A DNA stretch of 64,000 nucleotides from Shinisaurus crocodilurus (taxonomy: Eukaryota; Chordata; Lepidosauria; Squamata; Shinisauridae), in assembly GCA_021292165.1 (NCBI GenBank), contig CM037879.1, positions 161,389,278 through 161,453,277 of the forward strand. Reading direction: 5' to 3'. Below, in pieces: positions 11,590 to 21,839 of this stretch (position 1 is its first letter; each line of letters begins with the position of its first letter). The position numbers and the translations under genes were made by a program. The notes under the pieces are model-generated. The model was not told where the DNA came from and made no database searches. It saw only the letters and a program-made list of their open reading frames with translations.

Positions 11590-12695
11590 ATTTTTTGAGA
11601 ACGTAAGAATAGAAGCACTGTGCTGGATCAGACCAAAGGCCTACTTTAGACCAGAATTCTGTTCCCACAATGGCCAACCAGATTCCTATGGGAAATCCAC
11701 AACCAGGATTTCAATGCAATAGCATCCTCTCGCTCATGTTCCCCAGCAACTGTTATTGAGAAGCATACTGCTTTCAATACTAAAAGTAATAAATAGCCAT
11801 CGTGATTAGTAGCCATTGATGGCTTTATCCTCCATGAATTTGTCTAATCTCCTTTTAAAGCTGTCCTAGTTGGTGGCCATCACTAGGCCATGTGGTAGCA
11901 AACTCCATAGTTTAACTATGTGCTGTGTGAAGAAATGCTTCCATTTACCTATCCTGAATCTCCCACCATTCAGCATCATGGGATGACCCCAGGTTCTAGT
12001 ATTATGGGAGTGGGGAAAAAACTCTCCCTAGCCACATTCTCCATACCATGCATAATCGTATACACCTCTATCATGTTCCCCCTTACTCACCCTTTTTCTA
12101 AGCTAAAAAGCCCTGAACATTGTCCTATTTCCTCATTAGGGGTGATTCTCCTGCCTCTTGATCATTTTGGTTGCACTTTGCTGCACCTTTTCCAACTCAA
12201 CAGTACCCTTTTTGAGGTGTGGTGACCAGAACTGTACACAATATTCCAAGTGTGGTTGCACCATAGATTTATATAAGGGCATTATGATATTGCCAGTTTA
12301 TGTTTTGTTTGTTTGTTTGTTTTCAATTCCTTTCTTAATGACCCCCAACTTGGAATTTGCCTTTTTTTTTAACCGCAGCTGCAAGCTGCATCAATGTTCT
12401 CATTGAGCTATTAACCGCAACCCCAAGATCCCTTTTCCTGATCAGTAACTGCCAGCTCAGATGCCACCAGCATATACATGGTTAGGATATTGTGCCTCAT
12501 TGTGCATCAATGTTCACTTGCTTACACTGAACCGCATTTGCCATTTTGATGCCCACTTTCCCAGTTTGGAAAGATCCTTATGGAGCTCTTGGCAATTCCT
12601 TTTTGTTCTAACCACCCTCAATCATTTGGTGTTGTCAACAAACTTGGCCACCTCACTGCTCATCCCTAACCCAGATCAGGTAGGGAGGTAGAAAC
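11590..12695 (-). mobile_element. CR1/L3-type LINE, C-terminal ORF2 and 3' end, decayed
   Basis: Read on the minus strand, broken frames encode the CR1 C-terminal hallmarks: a VAKF-DNTKLL-like stretch near 12640, the VRPHLEYCVQFWSPHLKK motif near 12230, and GLFSLEK near 12110. The 3' end (ggtctgatccagcacagtgc, then cttctattcttacgttc) is at 11590-11640. Many frameshifts and stops show that it is dead, and the 5' part of the element is missing. The reading frame is that of an endonuclease/reverse-transcriptase polyprotein. Confidence 0.88.
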
Positions 12696-12711
12696 ATAGG
12701 ATGTCATAGTT

Positions 12712-12861
12712 TTCATAGATCATAGAGTTGGAAGGAGCCTACAAGGCTATCAAGTCCAACCCCCTGCTTAATGCAGGAAACTAGAGGAGGGGTCTCCCAT
12801 CCAAGTAATAACCAGGCCTGACCCTGCTTAGCTTTCCACACTCAGACAAGCTGAGCCAACC
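12712..12861 (-). mobile_element. 5S-rRNA-derived SINE with CR1-like tail
   Basis: On the plus strand it reads atagagttggaaggagcct...ccaaccccctgc, then ggtctcccatccaagtaata and cctgcttagctttcc. The last two are the reverse complement of the 5S rRNA 3' half (gaaagctaagcagg; ttacttggatgggagacc). The tail is the CR1 3'-end sequence. It is the same family as 47631-47797 and 63875-64000. Confidence 0.88.
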
Positions 12862-12996
12862 AGTACTTTCTATTCTGACTGGCAGCAGCTCTCTCAGGCT
12901 ATTCCCATCACAGCTACCTGATCCATTTACCTAGAGGTGCCAGTGTTGAACCTGGCATAGAAAGCACATACTCTGCCACTGACCTATTGTCCCTCC
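12858..12996 (-). mobile_element. tRNA-derived SINE with CR1/L3-like body, partial
   Basis: Reverse-complement reading gives a tRNA-like head (ataggtcagtggcagag, box A; ggttcaacactgg, box B) followed by the gatcaggtagctgtgatggg body and tgccagtcagaatagaaagt. Its 3' tail is missing and a 5S-SINE lies exactly there. Related to the copy at 41351-41541. Confidence 0.75.
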
Positions 12997-13096
12997 TTGC
13001 AGTTGTCCTTATATGATTGGTTTTACGTACGTTCTAAGCTGCCTTGAGATACCTTTGAGCTGCAAGATGGGATATACCAATACTGTAAGCAGCAGT

Positions 13097-13851
13097 GGCT
13101 GGTGGCTCCAATGTCAGTGGGGCGGTGTATCCACTCAGGGTTGTAGTCTGAACTTTTGAGGAGCTATCCATGGTGCTGAACCTATTTCGGGGTTTATGGT
13201 TCAGCACCATGGATAGCTCCTTTAAAGTTCAGACTAAACCCCAGAGTGGATTGTCAAGGTTCCACTACTGCCGGGACCCCTTGACCTGCTTTTTGAAGAT
13301 CTCTGCCTCTTCTCAAAGCCTCTCCTGTTCCAGGAGACCAATCCTTTGCCTGTTACTTTCTTGTTCCCAGTAGCATGAGAATAGACTTCAGGCGTGGTGA
13401 ATAAGTCACTCCAACAACTCAGGGTAACCAACAACACTTTACTTATTGCATTAGGGTATTTACACAATAGAGCAGTTATAATTCAAAAGCAAGTATGATA
13501 AAATTAAACAGACAAATAACGCAAGGTTCTCTAACTTAACTCCTGTCTACCTCTCTCCTCTGCAGTCAGTCTCTCCCTGGCTCTAGCTGACCACACCCCA
13601 CACACAAAAAAAGCCTTCCCAGGATTGGAAAGTTATAACCATGTGACCTTGAACAGGAGAAATAATACTTAACTTCTATTGGGTGAACTGAAACTCACAA
13701 ATGCCCCCTTCCATCCTGAAATGTTTGGGCCTTCAGGCTTCAACTAATTTAGGGAAGTGTTTGGGCCTACAGGCTTCAACTAACCTAAGCCTGTGTAGGC
13801 CTCAATCCTTCACATGGATACACCGCCCCACTGACATTGGAGCCACCAGCC
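13097..13851. mobile_element. Long foldback (inverted-repeat) element, split by an LTR
   Basis: The arm from ggctggtggctccaatgtca (13097) to about 13175 is repeated in inverse from about 13195 to 13251 and, after the LTR, from 13815 to 13851 (ending tgacattggagccaccagcc). The arms are near-identical, so the copy was young when interrupted. No coding capacity. The core agctatccatggtgctgaac is shared with the foldback at 47871-48068, so they are one family. Transposase family unknown. Confidence 0.85.
13252..13814 (-). mobile_element. Solo LTR of an endogenous LTR retroelement
   Basis: On the minus strand it starts TGTGAAGGATTGAGG and ends in CCTTGACA, so the ends form the inverted pair TGTGAAGG/TGTCAAGG. 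An exact 5-bp target duplication, tggat, is at 13247-13251 and 13815-13819. Removing the LTR and one tggat restores the other arm of the surrounding foldback (gagtggatacaccgcccc), which independently proves the insertion. A second copy of the family is at 25333-25837. No internal retroelement genes remain. The TATA-like site kept in the second copy is replaced here by an A-run near 13606. Confidence 0.93.
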
Positions 13852-15508
13852 TCCTCTAGATATAAGACTTGAATTAAATTTACTCTAGCTAAAATGTACC
13901 TGCAAACAGTGTCATCCTGTCCTCAACTTAAACCAGGTGGACTATAATACCTATTAAGTCCTGTTGCAGGATAGTGTGAATCCTAAAGATGCTTTGGCAT
14001 CACAGGACCATAGGCTTGCCCTGCCTGTTTGATTTTCCCGCATGCAGAAGCTTGGCTATTCGTTCCCATTTTCTTTATCCCAGCCATCTTTATACTTAAT
14101 AATATCATGTAACATGGCCAGTACACTCTAGTAACAAGATACCTGCTATAAATCTCTTAACAATAATGCCAACTTTTCCTTATTCAGTTCAAAGTATCAA
14201 GGGTACACTTTTCCTTGTTTTTAAAAAAAGAAGTTTTATGAGTCCAACATTCATAAATTCAACCTTCCAAAATTCTGGTAGTCGTGATATACCGTAAAAG
14301 GTGCCTGACATTACAGTCCTATGAAGGTTTACTCAGAAGTAAGTCCCACTTTATTCCATAGGGCTTACTCCCAGGAAAAGGTCCACAGGATTGCAGCCTA
14401 TGAGTCACCTTGACAGAAGTCTGTACACTTGCCTTATACTTAACATCTTCATGGAAATGTTTATTTGAACTCAGCTGTGTCCAGGTGGTCAATTACCCTT
14501 ATTTCTTCAATGTGAAATGTGTACGCCCAACACTTCCATGTTGCTAGCAATTACCGTAGGACCCGTTTTAGCCATAGGCAAAACAGGTTTTTGGCCCAGA
14601 GCGGCAGATTGCAGACTTTGGTTTTTTCTATTGCAGTCAAGGACAATCTTCTTCTTTTCTTTTTCTTCTTTTGGATGGTATGGTGGCATTTATGAGATGA
14701 GCATATTTTCATAGTTCTATATTTATCACAATGATGTCTGGTTTCAGGTGTTGGGGGTTTTTTTTACATTCCAATTTTTCTTTGCTACCCAGTATAGCCA
14801 ATTTCTCCTTTTTCTTCATCCTTATAAAGGAGTCTCTGCAGGCTAAAATTCTAATTTGCCTGCATTACAAATGATGTTTTCTTGTGTAGGTAACTTGTGT
14901 ATGTTAGAGGATAATTCTGCTACTTAACACCATTACCTCCCAATAACCTGTGCAAACTCTCATCGTCTTCTCTCAATTTCTGCTCAGTTTTTGTGACCTT
15001 TCCTTGTGAGCACTCAAAAAAAAAAAATCTGGAATAATTTCAAGTGCTCACAAGAAGCAAGTGAGTTAAGTAACCCTTCTTCCTCCATTCATCCATGAAC
15101 CCTTAGACACAACAGCACTATCCCTTCCCTTCTCCCTAACTTACATGGCGATGCGGCACAGGCAGCGATGACAGCAGAAAGGTATCTCTCTCACTTGCAC
15201 TCTCCCCCTCCAGAGGTCTGGGCACCTCCTTCTCATTCAATCCCTCCCTCAACCAGTGCCTAGAATGCATTAGCAACCTGGGGGGCTTACATAGTTCTTC
15301 AGGGCTACCAATTCAATAGTATGGTCACAGGAGCCCTAGAGAATGATGTTTCCCAGGTCTTTTGGTCCCTGGGATACTTTTTTTTTCCGTGTGCCCTAGT
15401 GGAGCAAGGGATGGGCCTTCCTGCTGTCACAGTGGCTACTAACCCTGCCCCCTAACCAAATAAATTTGGGAGAAAGGAAGAGAAGAGGTGATAGGGAAGG
15501 GAAGGAGG
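13852..15508. other. Unassigned sequence with one palindromic MITE
   Basis: Apart from the palindromic repeat at 14312-14398, nothing is recognised. Short open frames (14507-14714, both strands) are pyrimidine/purine-tract artefacts. Confidence 0.4.
14312..14398. repeat. Palindromic 80-bp MITE (gcaatcctatgca family)
   Basis: Ends acagtcctatg and cacaggattgcag are inverted copies. The centre pairs tactcagaagtaagtccca with the inverted gggcttactcccag. It belongs to the most numerous small family in this window. Confidence 0.75.
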
Positions 15509-15516
15509 CGCAAATG

Positions 15517-15848
15517 CAGGGCCACCTGAAGATATTTTGCTGCCTGGGGCAAAGGACAAGATGGTACACACACCCCAGCTCCATTTCATGTACAGAAGCC
15601 AACCAGACTGGCAGTTGAATTTTACTTTAGTACTGGCAATGGGATAGCATCCTCCACCACACCTGATGGCAGGCAGGCTTGTTTAGGGGGTGTAGGAGAG
15701 GCCGTGTGGCACACCTAGCTCTGGCTTCCAAGAGAGGGGAATGCCCGAAGGAGCAGGCTCAAGACTTGGGGAGCTGCCCCTGCTGCCCCTGCCAGCATCT
15801 GCCACCTTCGGGAGTTACTCGCTCTGCCTAATGGTAGGGCTGGCCCTG
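15517..15848. mobile_element. hAT-type MITE with cagggcc ends
   Basis: The left end is cagggccacc and the right end gggctggccctg. Flanks cgcaaatg (15509-15516) and cgcaaatt (15849-15856) match at 7 of 8 bases. The interior is non-coding and GC-richer than the surroundings. Confidence 0.75.
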
Positions 15849-16067
15849 CGCAAATTCAAAGGGTCTAGGCTTGCCTCAGCTTGGGGTTAGGTTTCTGAAG
15901 GTGGAAGTCCATATTCCAAGCTGCTGTAACTTGGACTTCTCAACCCCATCACTTTCCTTCATATATCCTTGAGATCATTATCATACATATTGCATGACAA
16001 TGAACCTGACTTGATGAGGCAATCTTTCCAAATATGGTTTCTTCTTCATCAGTTCCCTCTGTTAGAC

Positions 16068-16149
16068 TGCAATCCAGTGCACACTTACCTAGGTGAAAAC
16101 CCCATTGAACTCACTAGGATCTACTTCTGAGAAGCCATGCATAGGATTA
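16068..16149. repeat. Palindromic 80-bp MITE (gcaatcctatgca family)
   Basis: It runs from tgcaatccagtgcacactta to ccatgcataggattac, with an inverted half-structure around accccattgaactcacta. Diverged copy. Confidence 0.7.
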
Positions 16150-16426
16150 CCCTGTTAGTCATTCTCACAACATACACTGTAAGATAGGTCACTACTGCAC
16201 CCAAACAAAGCAGAGAACATCTTCCTCAAGGACACCCCGTAGTGGAGGGAACATATGAAATCTAGATCCCTCAGGACTAGGGTGACCAGATACAAAAGAG
16301 GACAAGACTCTTGCACCTTTAATCATTGGGGCTTTCAAATGACACTACATTTAAGCCATGAGAAGCTGCAGTGCCCATGGGTGCCATCATGAATATTCAA
16401 CACACACACACACGGCCATGGCTTGT

Positions 16427-16760
16427 TGTGTCATGCAAACCCGGGCCTGCGGGCATTATGCAAGGGTTAAACAACAGGCCATGAGTTATGCAAAGGTTAT
16501 ATAACCCCTGCTGGCTGGGTTCACAGGAGGACACAACAACCCACAGTTGGAGGTTGAATATTCAGGATGGTGCTGCAGGTCATTGTGACTTAAATAAGCC
16601 ACAATGAGCCATGGCATGGCATGTGAACCCAGCCACTGTGTAGAAGAGGTAATTTTAGCAGGCATGTCTTCTACCCAATGGGTGGGTTTGCACGATGACA
16701 AAGGGAAAATAAGCTACCATGGCTTATTTTCTCTCCATCATCATGCAAACCCGACCAATG
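16427..16760. mobile_element. Cluster of hairpin MITEs (gtttgcacgac and gggttcaca ends)
   Basis: Two hairpins are clear. At 16512-16637 ggctgggttcaca pairs with tgtgaacccagcc. At 16684-16753 gggtttgcacgatga and aaaataagc pair with gcttatttt and atcatgcaaaccc around a tiny loop. A further atgcaaaccc lies at 16433. Together they look like nested non-autonomous DNA transposons. Family unknown. Confidence 0.6.
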
Positions 16761-17139
16761 GTTAAAAGTACAGGAGCCCTGTTGTGTGTTGCATCTGGCT
16801 CTTCTACTCAGGTCCAACTGCAACTAAAAGTGCTGAAGCCCTGCCCTGTCATCTTTTGCACCTGGCCACCCTACTGAGTTCCAAGCTCAATTAATCTGTC
16901 CTCTGGACACATTGCTCATAAAGAAATTGAAAAACAAAACAAACACCACTGTTTCCTGAGAAAACAGCTCTGATGAATACGCTCTTTGTGGAATTGTTAG
17001 AATGGGAAGCCATCAAAACCCAAGGAGCTCTGTTTTGAGCCCTTATTTGAAGAATGTTGATGTTGCTACATGTAAAGAAAAAAGCATTCATTTGGGTATA
17101 ACCACCTTGGATTCAGTAGATTCACACTTGCCCAATCCT

Positions 17140-17520
17140 ATGTAGAAAGGCTGAAGGAGTTTGGTATGTTTAGCCTGGAGAAGAGAAGATTAAGAGGCAA
17201 TTTGATAACCATCTTCAACTATTTGAAGGCCTCTCACATAGATAATAGAATAAATTAGTTTTCTTTTGCTACAGAGGGAAGGACCCCTGAACCAGTGGCT
17301 CCAAATCACAAGAAAAAGAATTTTGACTAAATATTAGGAAGAATGTCCTGATGGGAACAGCTGTTTGACAGTAGAACAGACTGCCACAGAAGGTGCTGTA
17401 TTCCTCTTCACTAGAAGTTTTGAAGCAAAGGTTGGATGGCCACCTATCAGGGTTGCTGTATCAGCATGGGTTTGGACTAGATTACCTTTCAGGTCTCTTC
17501 TAACTGTATGATTCTATGAC
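17140..17520 (+). mobile_element. CR1 LINE 3' end fragment
   Basis: Plus-strand reading shows the CR1 ORF2 C-terminus: aggctgaaggagtttgg and tagcctggagaagagaag (a [11 protein letters not shown] motif), tattaggaagaatgtcctga, then the hallmark 3' tail gactagattacctttcagg and attctatgac. It carries stops and indels. There is no poly(A), as is normal for CR1. Confidence 0.9.
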
Positions 17521-17534
17521 ATCCTAAGGATATA

Positions 17535-17796
17535 CAGTAATACCTTGGATTGCAAGCATAATTCGTTCCGGAACCGTGCTTGTAATCCAAAACACTCTTA
17601 TATCAAAGCGAGTCTCTGGCGGGCGTGAGCGGGGCCAATTTCGGCCCGTTACACCCGCTCGAGGCGAGCGGTTACACATCCCTATGACTTGCCTTGCAAG
17701 ACCTTGCTCATTTATCAAGTCCAAATTTTTTTAAAAAATTTGCTTGTCTTGCAAAACGCTCTCAGACCAAGTTACTTGCAATCTAAGGTATTGCTG
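17535..17796. mobile_element. Tigger/pogo-like MITE (Tc1/mariner superfamily)
   Basis: Terminal inverted repeats cagtaatacctt and aaggtattgctg are bounded by TA on both sides (17533-17534 and 17797-17798). Subterminal ggattgcaagcataattcg is mirrored by acttgcaatct at the other end. 262 bp, non-coding. Same family as 57422-57672. Confidence 0.88.
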
Positions 17797-17936
17797 TAAT
17801 TGTATGCTATTATTATGGAATAGCTATTAATATGAATAGGATGTCAGCAGTTCAATCACACCATGTATTGTCAGGAAGTTTTTATTGGAGACTATACGTC
17901 TTGACTCAGCTTAAGCCACCTTCATTGCCACTTTCT

Positions 17937-18735
17937 TTTTTTTTCTTTTTTTAAATTTTATTTAGTTATTATAAACTACATACAACCCTATAAAACAAAA
18001 ACACACAACTACAGTAAATCATAAGGTGCACCCCCCACCCGCCTAGGGACCAACTAATGTACTTCCATCCCCTTAATCAATTGAATTCCATATTCCAAAA
18101 ATATAACATGTCCTGACAAGGCATACTCCCCTTTCCCCTTTATTAATACATAGTCTAATAATTGATTCCATATATCCATAAAATTATTCTTCTTTAACTG
18201 TCCTTTTTTGCATTTAATACTACAAGTTAGTTTATCATTTAGGGCTATATCCCAAACTTCCTTATACCAATCAGTTATTAGAAAAACATGTTGTACTTTC
18301 CATTTCCTTGCTATCGTTAACCTGGCCGCTGTTAACAAGTTTACAATTAGTTCCTTCGTATTTTGAGCACAAGTGACTATCGGTTATTGATAACAATGCA
18401 AGTTTAGGACAGACCTCTAAATTAATACCAATAATTTCCGATATTTCTGTAGAATCTTCTCGCCAAAATTCCAGTACATTTTTACAACTCCACCACATAT
18501 GGGCATATGTACCTATTTCCTGACATCCTCTCCAACAGAGTGCGGAGCAATTGTTATCTATTATATTTAATCTTACTGGAGTTAGGTACCATCTCCATAT
18601 TAATTTATAGAAATTCTCCTTCATCCTAGTTGACATAATTTTCACAATCCGTCTATCCCATATATTGTTCCAGCCCACTTTCGAAGTCACCTCTTCGAAT
18701 TCATTATCCCATACTGTCTTTAGATGGTCATCTTG
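17937..18735 (-). mobile_element. 5'-truncated L1 LINE, ORF2 C-terminus and 3' UTR
   Basis: The minus-strand translation contains the L1 ORF2 C-terminal Cys-rich motif CX3CX7HX4C (CWRGCQEIGTYAHMWWSC), preceded by WRWYLTPVRLN and followed, after frameshifts, by LLTAARLTIARKWK. A short 3' UTR ends in an AATAAA signal (about 17955) and a poly(A) tail (poly-T on the plus strand, from 17937). The identical 16-bp target duplication ttcattgccactttct lies at 17921-17936 and 18736-18751, the product of target-primed reverse transcription. Stops and frameshifts make it non-functional. About 800 bp of an element usually several kb long is left. Confidence 0.95.
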
Positions 18736-18751
18736 TTCATTGCCACTTTCT

Positions 18752-21599
18752 ATCATTTCTTCTGCTACAAATCATAAGCTAGAGCAAACAAATGAACCCT
18801 TTGGTCCAAATCTAGTCCCTGAGTCCTAACACCTGTCCACATGTGGAGTCAATCAAGGAGCATGGAGACAGTATAATCTCTGGCAATAGGATCTGTCAGA
18901 AAGTCAGAGAGATGTAAGATGGTGCAGCAGCCCTTCACCCACAACATCATTATCAAAAGTAGCCCTCCATGAAATCTAGCTGCTGACTATGTGCACAAGC
19001 TCTTCAAGATGGTTCTCTCTCATGTGTTACACAGAAGGATGGGAGAATCCCACCAGGTGTGGATCCTTCAGAACAGCATGGGAGGTGGCCCTGGGTGCTG
19101 GAAGAGGAATGGGGAATTGGTGAAACTCACCACCACCTCCTTCATTCAGCAGAATCCTGACTCCACTGGATTCCAATTTTCTCCATGAATGGAAGGAGCC
19201 CTTCCATTCATGGAGGGGCGAGTCTGGATCCAAACTTAGGTGTGTCTGTTTTTATTTACTCCCACACTTTCAACTTCCAAAAGTTACCAGGGCAGCTAAC
19301 AATACAAAGCATAAAAACATAAAATGCCATCTCAATAAAATAAATCTACAAAAATTAAAAGAACAGCAATGTCTCTCCAAGAGCTCCAAAGTAAAGAAAA
19401 TCCAGAATTTCTAACATTTCTTAAAATGCCTGGGAAAATTAAAAATAAAAATCTTCACCTGGCACCTAAAGGATACGAGCCTATGTGCCAGGGTACATAG
19501 ATCGAGTAAAATATTTTAATTGTTTGGCAATTCTAATCAAAATGGGTAAAAATAACTCTGATCACAAGCAGTGAGGCTACTTCTGCCCAACTTCTCCTCA
19601 CCTTCATTTTTATTGTCAAAGGTATTTGGAAAGCTTTTATAAATTTTCCAGACACAGTGCCCTGTATAGACACCTGCTCCTCGCACTCTCTTTCTCTCTC
19701 TGACATATTGCACATGCTGTGCGCTAGATCATAAATATGCATTTACATGACGGAGATGCTGATAACAGATATGAAGTAAATAGAAAATCTCACATTCAAC
19801 AAGAGAAGGCTTCATTCTTTTTTCTTTTTTTTCTTCCATCAGCCTATATGTCTTGCTCTCAAATTCATTTCTTTCCACTGGATACAATCTAATGCAGCAC
19901 GAGAGCAGCCCAGCTGCCTCTGTTGCGGTACCTGTTGAAATATACATGGCCACCACCTGGGGTGAGGATAAAACCTCAAAATGGAGAATAAATAACTTAT
20001 TGTAAAGAACCAGCTATCCAATTGTTATTCACAGTAATAGAAAAAGAACTCCTGCTTTATAATTTAGGGACTCCATCAGGTTCACATCTTTACAATGCAC
20101 TGAAGTCATATATCAGGTACAAGGGAGAATAAGCATTTACTTTTCCATTAGAAAAGAAAGGAGAAAGACAAGGCGGTTCAATATATAAATGCTAGCTCTG
20201 CCAGGGTGGCAGCTGGGCAAGTCCTATAGGGCTGAAAAAGCTACGATTGGTATTGCACAAATGAATAGAGATTTAATTTAATGGGATCATGAGAAGAATA
20301 TATGAAAATCAGCTGAATGGAAGGAAGTGTTAGTGTTCTTAAACAGAGGGGGAGGGGGCAGGGATGAAGCTAGTAAAATAATTTACTAAAGCCTGAGGTC
20401 AAACAGGCACAAGACATCAACATGAGAACAGATTTGTGCTTCTGGCCCCAAGCCAGCCGGAGAATGAATTCTTAATGGAGGTGATGTCTTCTTCTTATTC
20501 CATGCAAGGTAGGATACTGGGCTACATTAATAATCGGCAGTGCCTTAACAGCAAATCCATGGACCTGTGAGGTAGCTAGTGCTGAATTGAGCACCTCACC
20601 CTCTTGGCAAGAACAAAAATCAAATGCCACAATATCACAGCAAGTGGAAACAGGGAGGTGGGGGACAAAAAGTCGGCAACAACTACACCAAAAAATAAAA
20701 AAATATAAAAAAATACACAGGAAAGAGATTTGAAGATACCTGCAGTAAGCTGACATTTGAACATTGTGTTTCATTTTTTTTAGAACAGATGGCTATTATG
20801 TGAAAGGCATGAAATATGACATTTTCCACTACCTAGCAGTGGGATTCTTGTTATATCTGTTACTTCTCTCCATGTGAGAGTCAGAAAAAGAGAGAGAGAG
20901 AGAGAATTTATTCCCTGAACCTTTGCATTGCCAAAAGCAATCTCACTGCCTGAGACCTAACCTACTTCTGAGATTCTCCTACTCTCCTGTTGAGACTGAA
21001 CTGGAATTTTCAAAGCTGCTGAAGGCTGTGCCCGTAGCACCTTCCACAGTTTCACCTACAACATGGCAAGGAGCTGAAGGAAAGTTCCCCAAGGAACCTG
21101 GATCCTTGGGAGGGGGGGAGAGAAAACAGGGATAGTGTGGCATGGAAAGCCAGACACAACTTTGCTTTGGACCTCACATAGATGGCAACACAGCAACTGC
21201 AGAGTGGATCCCATCATTCTGTTATTAATCAGCACACAAAGAACATTATTATTTAATCCATTTCTCCACCACTTGACAAAAGGCATCTAAATGATATCTA
21301 AAAAGGCATCTTGAAGTGGTTTACAACATAAATATATAAAATACAAAACGTATTAGATTTGCAACCCTACAAACACAGCCTAAAATTCCACATCATGTTC
21401 TCATTCATTTTAACGGTAATTATCAGACATTAAAATTCAGAGGCAATTTACCTCTGAATACTGACTAAATGCTGGGAACAAGCAATAGGGAAGACTATAA
21501 CCTTCATAGTCTGTTTATGAGCTCCCAGAGACATTTGGCTGGCCACTCTTGGAAACAGCATACTCAGAATAACAGTGCAATCCTATGCATTCAGGGTGA
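18752..21599. other. Mostly unassigned, with one LINE-like tail
   Basis: A 35-bp hairpin (ccatgaatggaaggag then its inverse) lies at 19183-19217. A (GA)n tract is at 20889-20905. Apart from the LINE-like piece at 19240-19500 nothing is recognised. Confidence 0.4.
19240..19500 (-). mobile_element. L2/CR1-like 3'-region fragment
   Basis: On the plus strand, tttttatttactcccacact, then gcagctaacaatacaaagca and cttcacctggcacctaaagg resemble the reverse complement of reptile L2-type 3' ends. Diverged; assigned by resemblance only. Confidence 0.45.
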
Positions 21600-21718
21600 G
21601 GAAAGTGTGGTGTTGATGTTGTTGGGCTACAACCCCCATTGGCCATGGAGGTTGGGGCTGATGAGTTCAAGTCCAACAACATCTAGAAGACCACAACATC
21701 CCCAGGCCGTCTATACCT
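21600..21718. mobile_element. Palindromic MITE (ctacaacccccat variant)
   Basis: gatgttgttgggctacaacc at the left is mirrored by gttcaagtccaacaacatct at the right, the same plan as the ctacaactcccat MITEs at 48.6 and 52.6 kb. No target duplication found. Confidence 0.5.
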
Positions 21719-21839
21719 GTCTACTCTTGACTTTCTTGGACAGCTCGCAACTCCTAAGGTTTTCTTGAGCCTTACCTCTCTAAAATATTCAGAATTCTTT
21801 ACAAATGAAGATTTTCTTAAGCATTATATACCTGTAGAC

